A DNA stretch of 64,000 bases from JAWKZG01 sp041396125. GTDB lineage: Bacteria > Pseudomonadota > Gammaproteobacteria > Competibacterales > Competibacteraceae. The position numbers were made by a program, and so were the translations under genes. The stretch is taken from contig JAWKZG010000001.1 of the NCBI GenBank assembly GCA_041396125.1, positions 1 to 64,000 of the forward strand, in the 5' to 3' direction. A model generated the notes under the pieces. It was not told the DNA's origin and ran no database searches. It was given only the letters and a program-made list of their open reading frames with translations. This document shows, piece after piece, positions 54,290 through 64,000 of the stretch. Each line of letters starts with the position of its first letter. The stretch's first letter is position 1.

Positions 54290-55387
54290 TTATAGGTAAT
54301 CGTACTGGCCGTTGCTCCATTTATAGAACACATAACCGGGCAGGGTGACGTCGCCGGTTTCATTGAAGCTCAGGGTGCCGAGTACGGTATTGAAGTCATT
54401 GTTGTTCAGGGCTTCGACAATCGCGTCATAGTCGGTCGAGCCGGCAATTTCGGCGGCCTGGGCGAAAATCTGAACAGCGGCGTAGGTGTACAGTACATAG
54501 CCTTCCGGCTCGATGCCTTTGCCACGGAATTTTTCCACCAGCGGGGCGGCGTCAGGGTTTTTCCGCGGATCGGGGCTGAAGGTCATCAGGGTGCCTTCAC
54601 CCGCATCGCCGGTAATGGCCCAGTATTCATCGGTGACCAGGGCGTCGCCCGAGACCAGAATGGTATCCATGCCCTGTTCGCGCATCTGCCGCACCATCAG
54701 ACCGGCTTCGGTGTGATAACCGCCAACATACAGCACATCGACATTACTCTGCTTCAGTTTGGAGACCAGCGCGGTGTAGTCTTTTTCGCCGGCAGTGTAA
54801 GCCTCGTACATGACCTCTTCTTTGCCTGCCGCGTTCAGGTATTTTTTGGTCTCGTCAGCCAGACCTTTGCCGTAAGCGGTTTTGTCGTGCAGGATCGCAA
54901 TATTCTTGTCGCCAAAATTCTCGGCCAGAAAAGCGCCGGCAACCTGGCCTTGCTGATCGTCCCGACCGCAGACACGAAAGACGCCGTCGCCGGGGCGTTC
55001 ATCGGTGAATTTGGGGTTGGTGGAGGCGGGGGAGATCTGCACAATGCCTTCTTCAGCGTATACCTGGCTGGCCGGAATGGATGATCCGGAGCAGAAATGG
55101 CCAGCCATGAACACCACGCCTTTGCTGAGCATCTGGTTGGCTACCGCTACTGCCTGTTTCGGGTCGCAGGCGTCATCACCGACTTCCAGCTGCAACATCT
55201 GGCCCAGTACGCCACCCGCCGCATTGATATCTGCAACGGCTTGTTCAGCCCCCGCTTTCATCTGCTGGCCGAAACTGGCGTATTGTCCGGTCATCGGACC
55301 GGCGGTGGCGATGTTGATATCGGCGTGGGCCAGACCTGCTGCCAGCATCATACCGGCAGTAATACTACCTAGGACAACGTTCTTCAT
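54290..55387 (-). CDS. Branched-chain amino acid ABC transporter solute-binding protein
   Basis: 365 residues with a Sec signal (about 1-23, GLAHA). It has the Peripla_BP_6 pattern: INIATAGPMTGQYASFGQQMKAGAEQAVADINAAGGVLG, VGDDACDPKQAVAVANQM, and a Cys pair. It resembles LivJ/LivK. It is divergent from the livHMGF operon, whose products form the rest of the transporter. Confidence 0.93.
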   Translation of the reverse strand: MKNVVLGSITAGMMLAAGLAHADINIATAGPMTGQYASFGQQMKAGAEQAVADINAAGGVLGQMLQLEVGDDACDPKQAVAVANQMLSKGVVFMAGHFCSGSSIPASQVYAEEGIVQISPASTNPKFTDERPGDGVFRVCGRDDQQGQVAGAFLAENFGDKNIAILHDKTAYGKGLADETKKYLNAAGKEEVMYEAYTAGEKDYTALVSKLKQSNVDVLYVGGYHTEAGLMVRQMREQGMDTILVSGDALVTDEYWAITGDAGEGTLMTFSPDPRKNPDAAPLVEKFRGKGIEPEGYVLYTYAAVQIFAQAAEIAGSTDYDAIVEALNNNDFNTVLGTLSFNETGDVTLPGYVFYKWSNGQYDYL

Positions 55388-55738
55388 CTGCTTGACTCCT
55401 GAGGGTTAAAAATTTCGGACTGAAGTCCAAAAATCACCTTGACGGTGAAGGATATTATCTTAGCCGGAGTTGCGGCCGGCTGCTATAGGCGCTAAGCGTC
55501 TAGTTGTAAAAGCGTGGCCTTAATTTATAGTCATTTTCCCGGCTACTGGGTCGGGTCTATTCTGGTTTGTAACCGAAATAGTAGCGGGTAATTTGATCGG
55601 CAGGTCGTTTTTGGAATGTCTGCGCTGCATGCCAGATAATACTTGCACGGATTTCGACGAACAGGCATCCTAAAACCCCATTTCTGGCACATAAAATATA
55701 AACCCTGTATCCACTCATGAAGCACTCGCGAGGCAGGA
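55388..55738. other. 351-base divergent promoter region of the Liv system
   Basis: No gene. It contains a GGACT-GA(A)-AGTCC inverted repeat at 55418-55429 near the solute-binding protein start. Both promoters must lie here. A CGAGGCAGG sequence precedes the livH ATG. Confidence 0.45.
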
Positions 55739-56653
55739 ATGGAATATTTCGTACAACAATTAATTAACGGGCTTACGCTCGGCTCTATCTACGGTCTGAT
55801 CGCCATCGGTTACACCATGGTGTACGGCATTATCGGCATGATCAATTTCGCCCACGGCGATATTTTCATGATCGGTGCATTTTTAAGCCTGATCTTTTTC
55901 CTGGCGCTGACAGCGCTCGGTATCACTTTTATCCCGCTTGCCCTGTTTCTGGTCCTGGTTATTTCCATGGTGCTGACCAGCGCCTATGGCTGGACGGTCG
56001 AGCGCATTGCCTACCGGCCGCTGCGGGGCTCGTTCCGGCTGGCACCGCTGATTACCGCCATCGGTATGTCGATTGTGCTGCAAAACTACGCACAACTGGC
56101 GCAGGGGGCACGCGTCAAACCGCTGCAACCGGTTATCACCGGCGGTTATACGATCATGGAAAAAGACGGTTTTGCGGTTAATCTCAGCAATATGCAGATC
56201 CTGATCGTGGTCACTACCGTGGTATTGATGATCGCGTTTTCCCTGCTGATTGCCAAAACCTCACTGGGCCGGGCCCAGCGAGCCTGTGAACAGGATCGCA
56301 CCATGGCGTCTTTGCTCGGTATCAATGTGGATCGTACTATCTCGCTGGCGTTTGTACTGGGTGCCGCGCTGGCCGCGGTAGCCGGCATGATGTATCTGCT
56401 GTATTACGGCGTAATCGATTTTTTCATCGGTTTTGTGGCAGGCGTCAAGGCTTTTACCGCCGCGGTGCTGGGTGGTATCGGTTCACTGCCTGGTGCCATG
56501 CTGGGCGGTCTGATTATTGGCCTGATAGAAACCTTCTGGTCGGCCTATTTCAGTGTTGAATATAAAGATGTGGCGGCATTTTCCCTGCTCGCGCTGACGC
56601 TGATTTTTCTGCCGTCGGGGCTGCTGGGCAAACCGGAAGTGGAGAAGGTTTAA
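55739..56653 (+). CDS. livH: Branched-chain amino acid ABC transporter permease
   Basis: 304 residues, about 8 membrane segments, with the family opening MEYFVQQLINGLTLGSIYGLIAIGYTMVYGIIGMINFAHGD. The C-terminus has FTAAVLGGIGSLPGAMLGGLIIGLIETFWSAY. Its stop is directly followed by the GTG start of livM. Confidence 0.96.
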   Translation: MEYFVQQLINGLTLGSIYGLIAIGYTMVYGIIGMINFAHGDIFMIGAFLSLIFFLALTALGITFIPLALFLVLVISMVLTSAYGWTVERIAYRPLRGSFRLAPLITAIGMSIVLQNYAQLAQGARVKPLQPVITGGYTIMEKDGFAVNLSNMQILIVVTTVVLMIAFSLLIAKTSLGRAQRACEQDRTMASLLGINVDRTISLAFVLGAALAAVAGMMYLLYYGVIDFFIGFVAGVKAFTAAVLGGIGSLPGAMLGGLIIGLIETFWSAYFSVEYKDVAAFSLLALTLIFLPSGLLGKPEVEKV

Positions 56654-57982
56654 GTGAGTGCGCCATCATCCAATGCTGTAGCCGAAATACTGAAAGACGC
56701 CGGCCTGGCTGCTTTTGTCGCCGCCGCTTTATTTCTGCCTATTATCGGGCTTAAAACCGAGGCGACGGCAGGCGGCATCACGCTGGAATCGCACTGGCGG
56801 TGGGCTCTGATAGCAGTTGCCGTCGTCTTTGTTGGCCGGATAGTGCTCAATGTGTTGTTCTGGCGTCGGCCTGTTAAAGCAGAGACTGCCAGACGCACGG
56901 AGCAGAAGGCCGCATTTGGCCGGTTTTTAGGCAAAATGGCCTTGCCGGCATTTATTGTGTTTGCCATCGTGTTGCCGCAATTACCTACCACTGATCGCTA
57001 TATTCTGGATTTGTCCATTCTGGTACTGACCTATGTCATGCTGGGCTGGGGCCTGAATATTGTGGTGGGACTGGCCGGTTTGCTGGATCTGGGATATGTC
57101 GCATTTTATGCGGTAGGGGCCTATTCCTATGCCTTGATCGCCACCCATTTCGGCTGGTCATTCTGGGTATGTCTGCCGCTGGCGGGGATGTTCGCTGCGT
57201 TCTGGGGCATTATTCTGGGTTTCCCGGTGCTCCGGCTGCGCGGTGATTATCTCGCCATCGTGACGCTGGCTTTCGGTGAGATTATCCGGGTGGTACTGCT
57301 GAACTGGTACGAATTCACCAATGGCCCGGACGGTATTTCCGGTATCCCGCGGCCGAGTTTTTTCGGTCTGGAATTCAGTCGTGGCGAAGGCGGTTTTGCG
57401 GACTTTTTCGATCTGAAATACAGCTCAATGCATCGTATTGAGTTTTTATATTATCTGATCCTGGTGCTGGCCCTGATCACCAATTTTGTCACCATGCGGC
57501 TGCGCCGTTTGCCGGTAGGGCGAGCCTGGGAGGCCTTGCGTGAAGACGAAATCGCCTGTGTTTCTTTAGGCATCAATACCACCAACACCAAGCTGACGGC
57601 GTTTGCTATCGGTGCCATGTTTGGCGGCTTTGCCGGCAGCTTCTTCGCGACCCGGCAGGGCTTTATCAGCCCGGAATCATTCACCTTTATTGAATCAGCG
57701 ATCATTCTGGCTATCGTTGTACTGGGCGGTATGGGCAGCCAGATCGGGGTGGTTATCGCCGCGATTGTCATGATCGGTGGTTTCGAGATATTCCGCGATT
57801 TTGCCGAATATCGCATGCTGATTTTCGGTCTGGCGATGGTGCTGATCATGATCTGGCGACCACGCGGATTATTATCGCACCGCGAACCCAGCCTGCATTT
57901 GCACAAGGGACGACAGCGATCCGGCCCGGCCTCATCGGGCGGTGAAACTGGTGGTGGGACTGCTGGGGAGGCTGCGCCATGA
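56654..57982 (+). CDS. livM: Branched-chain amino acid ABC transporter permease
   Basis: 442 residues from a GTG that abuts the livH stop. There is an N-terminal extra part with two membrane segments, then the LivM core: YVMLGWGLNIVVGLAGLLDLGYVAFYAVGAYSYAL, RLRGDYLAIVTLAFGEIIRVVL and FAIGAMFGGFAGSFFATRQGFISPESF. Its end overlaps livG by ATGA. Confidence 0.95.
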   Translation: MSAPSSNAVAEILKDAGLAAFVAAALFLPIIGLKTEATAGGITLESHWRWALIAVAVVFVGRIVLNVLFWRRPVKAETARRTEQKAAFGRFLGKMALPAFIVFAIVLPQLPTTDRYILDLSILVLTYVMLGWGLNIVVGLAGLLDLGYVAFYAVGAYSYALIATHFGWSFWVCLPLAGMFAAFWGIILGFPVLRLRGDYLAIVTLAFGEIIRVVLLNWYEFTNGPDGISGIPRPSFFGLEFSRGEGGFADFFDLKYSSMHRIEFLYYLILVLALITNFVTMRLRRLPVGRAWEALREDEIACVSLGINTTNTKLTAFAIGAMFGGFAGSFFATRQGFISPESFTFIESAIILAIVVLGGMGSQIGVVIAAIVMIGGFEIFRDFAEYRMLIFGLAMVLIMIWRPRGLLSHREPSLHLHKGRQRSGPASSGGETGGGTAGEAAP

Positions 57983-58848
57983 GCAATGCAACAGGACATC
58001 CATGGGAACAGAATCCGCTGCTGGAAGTTGAACACCTGACCATGCGTTTCGGTGGTCTGGTGGCGGTGGACGATCTGTCGTTTAACGCCGGTCAGCGTCA
58101 GATCACCGCGCTGATCGGCCCCAACGGCGCGGGTAAAACCACGGTTTTCAATTGCCTGACCGGCTTCTACCGGCCGACCGTGGGACGTATTCAGCTGCAT
58201 CACACCGATGAAACCTTTCTGCTGGAGCGCATGGATGGCTACCGGATCAATAAAGTCGCCAAAGTAGCCCGCACGTTCCAGAATATTCGCCTGTTCGGCA
58301 ATCTGACCGTGCTGGAGAATCTCATCGTGGCGCAGCACAACAAGCTGATGCACGCCTCGAACTGGACCATCGGCGGGCTGTTTGGTCTGAAAACCTACCG
58401 CCAGGCCGAGCGCAAAGCCATCGAACTGGCGCGTTACTGGCTGGATCATGTCCGGCTGACCGAGCGGGCAGATCATCCGGCAGCCGATCTGCCGTACGGT
58501 GCGCAAAGGCGGCTGGAAATTGCTCGCGCCATGTGTACCGAGCCGCAACTGCTGTGCCTGGATGAGCCCGCTGCCGGTCTGAATCCGCGCGAATCTACCG
58601 AATTGAACGAATTACTGCTTTATATCCGCGACCAGCACAACATCGGTGTATTACTGATCGAGCACGATATGAGCGTTGTCATGCAAATATCCGATCACGT
58701 GGTAGTACTGGATTACGGCAAGAAAATTTCCGATGGCACGCCGCATCATGTGCGCCACGACACCGAGGTTATCCGCGCTTATCTGGGGGTGGAAGAAGGC
58801 GAAGAGGATGAGGTGATTGAAGAAGTCATCAAGGAGGTGGTCGGATGA
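57979..58848 (+). CDS. livG: Branched-chain amino acid ABC transporter ATP-binding protein
   Basis: 289 residues. Walker A ALIGPNGAGKTTVFNCLTGFY, the LivG-specific VARTFQNIRLF, the signature-like region LPYGAQRRLEIARAM, Walker B LLCLDEPAAGLNPRES, and the H-loop LLIEHDM. The acidic C-terminal tail (EEGEEDEVIEEVIKEVV) is unusual for LivG. It overlaps livF by 4 bases. Confidence 0.96.
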   Translation: MSNATGHPWEQNPLLEVEHLTMRFGGLVAVDDLSFNAGQRQITALIGPNGAGKTTVFNCLTGFYRPTVGRIQLHHTDETFLLERMDGYRINKVAKVARTFQNIRLFGNLTVLENLIVAQHNKLMHASNWTIGGLFGLKTYRQAERKAIELARYWLDHVRLTERADHPAADLPYGAQRRLEIARAMCTEPQLLCLDEPAAGLNPRESTELNELLLYIRDQHNIGVLLIEHDMSVVMQISDHVVVLDYGKKISDGTPHHVRHDTEVIRAYLGVEEGEEDEVIEEVIKEVVG

Positions 58849-59570
58849 GCGAGCCCTTGCTGCGTGTCCAGAATGTAGAAACCTTCTACGGCAATATTCA
58901 GGCTTTGCACGGTGTCGATGTGGAGGTCTATCCGGGCGAAATCGTTACCCTGATCGGTGCTAACGGGGCCGGCAAATCAACCCTGATGATGACTATTTGC
59001 GGTAATCCGCAGGCCCGTTCCGGTCAGATCATTTACGAAGAGCGCGATATAACCCGCATGCCCACGCATGAAATCATGCGTCTGTCGATTTCGCATGCTC
59101 CGGAAGGGCGGCGTATCTTTCCGCGCATGAGCGTGCTGGAAAATCTGCAAATGGGTGCGGCGACCGTCGATGAGCAATACTTCGATGCCGATCTGGCACG
59201 GGTCTTCAAACTGTTCCCCCGTCTGAAAGAGCGTTTGCATCAGCGTGGTGGCACCCTGTCCGGCGGTGAACAGCAAATGCTGGCGATTGCCCGCGCCCTG
59301 ATGGCCCGACCCAAGCTGTTGCTGCTCGATGAGCCCTCGCTCGGTCTGGCACCGCTGGTGGTCAAACAGATTTTCGCTGTTATCGAAGAACTCAATCGCG
59401 AGCAGGGCTTGACCGTATTTCTGGTCGAGCAGAATGCATACCATGCCTTGCGCCTGGCGCATCGCGGTTATGTCATGGTTAACGGCAAAATCACCATGAG
59501 CGGCCCCGGCCGGGAACTGCTGACCCGTGAAGAAGTACGGGCGGCGTACCTGGAAGGCGGCGCGCATTAA
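58845..59570 (+). CDS. livF: Branched-chain amino acid ABC transporter ATP-binding protein
   Basis: 241 residues. It has the typical LivF opening LLRVQNVETFYGNIQALHGVDVEVYPGEIVTLIGANGAGKSTLMMTICG, signature LSGGEQQMLAIARALM, Walker B LLLLDEPSLGLAPLVV and FLVEQNA. It completes the ATPase pair with LivG. Confidence 0.96.
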   Translation: MSEPLLRVQNVETFYGNIQALHGVDVEVYPGEIVTLIGANGAGKSTLMMTICGNPQARSGQIIYEERDITRMPTHEIMRLSISHAPEGRRIFPRMSVLENLQMGAATVDEQYFDADLARVFKLFPRLKERLHQRGGTLSGGEQQMLAIARALMARPKLLLLDEPSLGLAPLVVKQIFAVIEELNREQGLTVFLVEQNAYHALRLAHRGYVMVNGKITMSGPGRELLTREEVRAAYLEGGAH

Positions 59571-59657
59571 ATGCTTTTAACGGTGTTGTCGCGGTTATAA
59601 GCCGGCGAATCGTTGACTTCGGTTCCGGCGACTGACGTCGCCGCTACGGAGAGAATC

Positions 59658-60017
59658 ATGCAAGTATTACTGTCTATTTTCGTTGAAGATTCACCCTGGG
59701 TTTTTCTCAACCTGACCGTCATCCTGGGAGGCGGCGCAGCATATATGGCCGGGCGGGCGCTGGCGCTGACTTGGCGACCTTACTGGCAGTTGATCCTGTA
59801 CATGCTGCTGCTGGGCGGCGGGCTGCGCTTTCTGCATTTCGCGCTATTCGAAGTCGAATTATTATCCGTGCATTATTATCTGACCGATACCCTGGTATTG
59901 ATCGCCATCGCCAGCCTGGGGTACCGGCTGACCCGGGTCGGTCAGATGGTCACCCAGTACAACTGGCTATATGAGCGCAGTGGTTTGTTCGGTTGGCGTG
60001 AACGCAGTTCTTCCTGA
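59658..60017 (+). CDS. Small membrane protein downstream of livF (DUF6867-like)
   Basis: About 119 residues from the ATG at 59658 with an ACGGAGAG site. Three hydrophobic segments (about 20-40, 45-65, 70-95) and an aromatic tail (YNWLYERSGLFGWRERSS). Proteins of this type (DUF6867 by my recognition) are commonly encoded right after LivFGMH operons. The role is unknown; probably accessory to the transporter. Confidence 0.8.
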   Translation: MQVLLSIFVEDSPWVFLNLTVILGGGAAYMAGRALALTWRPYWQLILYMLLLGGGLRFLHFALFEVELLSVHYYLTDTLVLIAIASLGYRLTRVGQMVTQYNWLYERSGLFGWRERSSS

Positions 60018-60047
60018 ATTGCGCAGCGTCGATACTGGAGCGACAGG

Positions 60048-60067
60048 GTGGGCAACGTGTTGCCCAC
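60048..60067. repeat. GTGGGCAAC/GTTGCCCAC inverted repeat
   Basis: A 9-bp stem with a two-base centre in the gap after the DUF6867-like gene. It resembles a dispersed intergenic repeat found in many proteobacteria. It could also act as a terminator for the Liv operon, but has no T-run. Confidence 0.5.
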
Positions 60068-60159
60068 GCAGCCCACTTTAAGAGAGCAGAGATACCATGC
60101 AATGCAATCCGGGGTAGTTAAAATTCACCCCAGATTGCGTTCCATACCGACTACGATGT

Positions 60160-60264
60160 CTATTTCAGGCCCTTCTTGACCGCTTTTTCAGCCCGTTTTT
60201 CCTTCATTGTCTTGGCCGGTTTTTTCTTGACCTCTTTTTTGTTCTTATCCATTCCCTTTGCCAT
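60160..60264 (-). CDS. 34-residue lysine-rich miniprotein
   Basis: MAKGMDKNKKEVKKKPAK is followed by TMKEKRAEKAVKKGLK and a TAG. A strong GAGGAAAA site lies at the right distance before the ATG. It is very basic, with 15 Lys of 34 residues. It resembles small uncharacterised basic proteins that are common in proteobacteria. Function unknown. Confidence 0.65.
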   Translation of the reverse strand: MAKGMDKNKKEVKKKPAKTMKEKRAEKAVKKGLK

Positions 60265-60350
60265 GATATTTTCCTCTTGTGATGGGTATCGTATTTGGCG
60301 TTTAAAAACCGCCGGAAGATATTATTGCACAGTACTTCAGCGTTGATTGG

Positions 60351-60782
60351 CTAACCCGCTTCGAGATCTCTCACCAGCCTGAATCGCTCGCAGACCAGCA
60401 TCATCTCCGGATCAAAGCCGCCATTGCGCTCAAAGTAAAGCCTGTGGTCATGTTGCCAGCTTTCGAGCGAGTCGTTCTCGCCCTCAGCCAGTGCAAAATC
60501 CTCGTCGATCTCGCAGTATTTCTTGAACTCCACTGAAAGCGTCTCGATCACCAGTGCCGGGCTACCGTCCCAGTTGAGGACGATATCCTTGCGGCCGACT
60601 ACCGGCAGTGGCTCGCCGCCTTCGCCGAAGTCCCGCAGAGCCCCGCAGGTCGCAACTTTTTTGCCGCGCCGGACCAGTGCAATGAGCGCCTGGCAGAGTT
60701 CCGGGCCGTCACCGAATTTAAAAGTGACTGATCCGGGATATTCCCTATGAAGTTCAACAAGGTGACGTTCAGCAAGATTCAT
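60351..60782 (-). CDS. ASCH-domain protein
   Basis: 143 residues with the ASCH/YhfF-like pattern: FKFGDGPELCQALIALVRRGKKVATCGALRDFGEGGEPLPVVGRKDIVLNWDGSPALVIET, then the acidic LAEGENDSLESWQHDHRLYF. ASCH domains are RNA-binding-like folds, and some members hydrolyse modified nucleosides such as N4-acetylcytidine. The exact role is not known. Confidence 0.85.
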   Translation of the reverse strand: MNLAERHLVELHREYPGSVTFKFGDGPELCQALIALVRRGKKVATCGALRDFGEGGEPLPVVGRKDIVLNWDGSPALVIETLSVEFKKYCEIDEDFALAEGENDSLESWQHDHRLYFERNGGFDPEMMLVCERFRLVRDLEAG

Positions 60783-60802
60783 AACGAGTATCCCTCTGTT
60801 AC

Positions 60803-63800
60803 TTAGCTGTGAGGCAGCGCATTATCAGGCAGCACACGGGTGGTCGGGCTGGCGCTGGCTGCGCGGTCGGCGTTGTCAGCCCGCTGCGCGATATCGGCCA
60901 TCGCCTGTTCCAGTTGCTGCTCGATGGCATTGGCCGGGCGGGCGAAGCGGGCCAGCAGATCGTACAGCACGGGCACCACGAACAGGGTCAGCAAAGAGGC
61001 CAGGCCCAGACCGCCCACCACGACAATGCCGATACCGGCACGGCTTTCTGCGCCGGCACCACTGGCCAGTGCCAGTGGCACCGCGCCGAAGACAGTCGAG
61101 ATGACCGTCATTAATACCGGCCGCAAGCGCAGCGAAGCGCCTTCCAGAATAGCCGAGCGGATACTGTGCCCCTCGGCCCGCAACTGGTTGGCGAATTCGA
61201 CGATCAGGATACCGTTTTTAGTGGTCAGGCCAATCAGCAGAATAATCCCGATCTGGCTGTAAATATTCAGCGAATTACCGGACAGCCACAGTGATAATAA
61301 AGCGCCGGTCAGCGCCAGCGGCACGGTCAGCATAATAATCAGCGGGTGAATAAAACTCTCGAATTGCGCCGCCAGCACCAGAAAGACAATCAGTAAGGCC
61401 AGGGTAAAGGTCAGGGCTACCCCGGCGGAGGTATCCAGAAATTTTTGTGACTCGCCGGCAAAGCCGATACTGGCCTCGGCGGGCAGAATCTCTGCGGTCA
61501 GAGCCTGCACATAGCGGATCGCCTCGCCCAGATCGTAGCCATCGGCCAGCGAGCCGGAGATGGTAATCGATGGCAAGCGGTTGAAGCGGCGCAAACTGGG
61601 TGCTGCGGCGCTTTCGGTCAGATGCACCAGCGCACTGAGCGGGGTGAGATCGCCGTTGCCGGCACGCACAAAAATATTGCTCAGATCGCTCGGGCTGCGC
61701 CGATCCTGCGCCTCGGCCTGCAGGATAACCGGATACTCCCGGCCCCGATCGACATACTGGGTGGCGTCTTGTCCGGCCAGCATGGTTTGCAGCGCGCGAC
61801 CTATGGTGTCGATGCCGATGCCCAGATCATCCGCTTTGGCGCGGTCGACCAGCACGTTAAACTGCGGTTGATTCTGCTCGAAATCGACCTCCAGATTAAG
61901 CAGATTGGGATTTTCCCCGGCCTGCTCAATGAACTCATCCGCCCAATCCTGAATAGTGGCGTAATCCGGCCCGCCAATGACTACCTGCAAAGGCGTGCTG
62001 CTGCCACGTCCTCCCAGGGCCGAGGGGCTGATCGGAAAGGCCCGCGCACCGATAATTGAACTCATGCGGGGAATCAGTTCGTTGATGATTTCCTGCTGGC
62101 TGCGCTCGCGCTGTTCCCATTCAGTCAGCCGCACCACCACAAAACCCGAATTGGAACGACCGCCGCGTCCGACCAGGGCAAAAAGACGTACTGCCTCGCC
62201 GCTGTCCAGCAACGGTTGCGCGAGTGCTTCGACCTGTCTGACCTGACTGTCTGTTGTTGCCGCATTAGCGCCTAACGGGGCGGTTACCGGAAAGAAAAAG
62301 ACACCGCGATCCTCTTTCGGGGTCAGTTCCTGCGGTACTTCCGCGTACAGCCAATAGGCCGAGCCTGCGGTCAGCGCGCCCAGCATCAGGACGACCAGAG
62401 GGGCTTGCAGAGCGCCGGCCAGCAGCCAGTGATAACCGCGCGCCAGAGCGTTGAAGCCGTGCTCCAGCCAGGCGCTTGGGCCGTGTTCCGAGGCATTGGC
62501 GCGTAGTACTTTGGTACACAACATGGCGCACAACGTAAGGGCGACAAAGGTCGAGATAATAACCGTCACTGCCAGCACCAGTCCGAACTCGGTGAACAGA
62601 CGACCTACTTCGCCCTGCAGAAAAGAGAGCGGTACGAACACAGCAATCAGTACTGCCGAAGTTGCCAGTACCGCAAACGTCACCTGCCGGGTGCCGAGAT
62701 AGCCAGCCACCAGCGGCGGTTCACCCAGCGCAATCCGGCGCTGGATGTTTTCCAGTACCACAATCGCGTCATCCACCACCAGACCGATAGCCAGAATCAG
62801 CGCCAGCATGGTGAGAATATTCAGCGAAAAACCCAGCGCGTAAATACCGATAAAACTGCCGATGACCGCAACCGGTATGGTGACCGCTGGCACCAGGGCG
62901 GCCCGAAACGAGGCCAGAAACAACAGGATCACGCTGATGACTACGGCTACCGCGATAGCCAGTGTCTGCAAGACTTCGCGGATTGAGGCTTTGATGAAAA
63001 TGGCATCATCACTGGAAATATCAATACTCATGCCTTCCGGCAGAGTGGGGCGCAGGCGTTCCAGCTGGGCCCGGATGCGGTCGGAAATGCTGACCGTGTT
63101 GGATTGCGACTGCCGTATCACGGACAAGCCGACGGCGTTTTTACCGTCGGAGCGCACCATGGTCTGATCATCTTCGACACCGCGCACTACCCGTGCCACA
63201 TCACCCAGCCGGATCGGGTAGCCATCGACGTTGCTGACCACCACATTGGCAAACTGCTGCACACTGCTCAGGCGGGTATCGGTGCGCACAGTGAACTGAC
63301 GGGTGGAGGAGGTCAGCTCACCGGCTGGCAGTTCGATATTGTTCCGGCGCAATGCGTTGATAATATCGTCGACGGTCAGATTACGTGCCGCCAGTGCCTT
63401 GCGATCCAGCCAGACCCGGATAGCAAAACGGCGCTGGCCCAGAATATCAACTGGGCCACGCCGTCCAGGGTCGAGAGCTGATCAATAATATAGCGCTCGG
63501 CGTAATCGGTAATTTCCGGCGGGCTCATCAGCGTGCTGGTGATGGCGATCCGCATGACCGGGCTGGCATCGCTATCATTTTTGCGAATGCGAGGTTCATC
63601 GACATCATCCGGCAAATCATTGCGCACCCGTGCCACAGCATCACGGACATCGTTAGCGGCCTCGTCGATATCGCGCCCGATTTCGAATTCGATAGTGATA
63701 TCACTGCGCCCGAGCCGGCTTTCCGAGCTGATGGTTTTAATGCCAGCCACACCGGCAATCGCACCTTCCAGCACTTCGGTGATGTCGGTATCGATAATTT

Positions 63801-63969
63801 CCGGCGCGGCACCCGCATAATTCGTGCGGATACTGATCACAGCAGCGTCAACGTCCGGCAGTTCGCGCACCGATAATTGCGCCAGACCGGCCAGACCGAA
63901 CACGACAATGAGCAGATTCAGAACGGTGGCAAAAACCGGCCGTTTGATGCATTGGTCTGACAGGCTCAT
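60803..63969 (-). pseudogene. RND efflux pump inner-membrane transporter, one frameshift
   Basis: The 5' ORF (63376-63969) holds the first membrane segment (IKRPVFATVLNLLIVVFGLAGLAQLSVRELPDV) and the start of the porter domain up to DQLSTLDGVAQ. The frame then breaks at ~63446. Adding one G (CAGTT to CAGGTT) continues it as VDILGQRRFAIRVWLDRK into the 3' ORF (60803-63352). That ORF has the full set of transmembrane helices, including the acidic pair region ILAIGLVVDDAIVVLENIQRRI and LIGLTTKNGILIVEFANQLR. The repaired protein is ~1056 residues, the normal size of HAE1/MexB-type pumps. Its start overlaps the stop of the next gene upstream. Confidence 0.9.
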
Positions 63970-64000
63970 GAGGGGGATTTCCGCAGGGTTTCGGGAGTTT
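63966..64000 (-). CDS. 3' end of the gene preceding the RND pump, probably a membrane-fusion protein
   Basis: Only the last ten codons (TPETLRKSPS and TGA) are in the window. The TGA overlaps the RND gene's ATG (ATGA), so the two are coupled. In such operons the preceding gene usually encodes the periplasmic adaptor. The identity is inferred from order only. Confidence 0.35.
   Translation of the reverse strand, partial: TPETLRKSPS

Overview
The window looks like a chromosomal contig from a Gram-negative proteobacterium, probably a gammaproteobacterium. The reasons are its moderately high GC, the RluE-, PyrC- and KatE-type housekeeping genes, an ExeA-type ATPase, many Tat and Sec exported oxidoreductases, and short palindromic intergenic repeats. 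Genus and species cannot be read from it. I saw no rRNA, tRNA, CRISPR array or prophage.

Layout. 1-7.5 kb: periplasmic and membrane oxidoreductases. These are the tail of a molybdenum hydroxylase, a Tat-exported Rieske protein, a PQQ alcohol dehydrogenase with a lanthanide-type active site, a SoxYZ-like carrier, and a GMC dehydrogenase with its Tat small subunit. 7.7-16 kb: pyrC, a C45-family acyltransferase/hydrolase with an odd tail, a PHA depolymerase, a ribbon-helix-helix regulator with palindromic upstream sites, cardiolipin synthase and a large-subunit catalase. 16.5-20.7 kb: membrane and envelope stress-type genes, including a YqjE-like protein and a frameshifted DUF3618-type gene. 21-26.4 kb: an SDR/AraC pair, then a small AT-richer accessory island with a frameshifted STAND-type NTPase carrying a nuclease-like N-terminus, an IS1-family remnant, a gene fragment and a NADAR protein. 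26.6-34.9 kb: acyl-CoA dehydrogenase with acyl-CoA ligase, a TAXI-TRAP transporter, a lipoprotein and an MttB-family methyltransferase. 35-42.8 kb: a receiver-ExeA ATPase fusion, two phosphate transporters, a LysE exporter and a desaturase. 43-47.4 kb: rluE followed by decayed genes. 47.4-54.1 kb: a peptide-type ABC transporter operon with an RpiR regulator. 54.3-60 kb: a complete branched-chain amino acid ABC system. 60-64 kb: a small lysine-rich protein, an ASCH protein and an RND efflux pump.

Functional links. The Rieske, PQQ dehydrogenase and SoxYZ-like genes are co-oriented and probably form one periplasmic oxidation module. The ACAD/ligase, TRAP, MttB, peptide ABC and Liv systems suggest a heterotroph living on organic acids, amino acids and methylated amines. 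KatE and the envelope genes suggest a stationary-phase or stress regulon.

Caution. At least seven genes are split by small indels that can each be repaired in place: DUF3618-type, STAND NTPase, lipoprotein, DppC, peptide SBP, the 3-hydroxyisobutyrate dehydrogenase-like gene and RND. Several lie at short homopolymers. Many may be assembly or sequencing errors rather than true pseudogenes.
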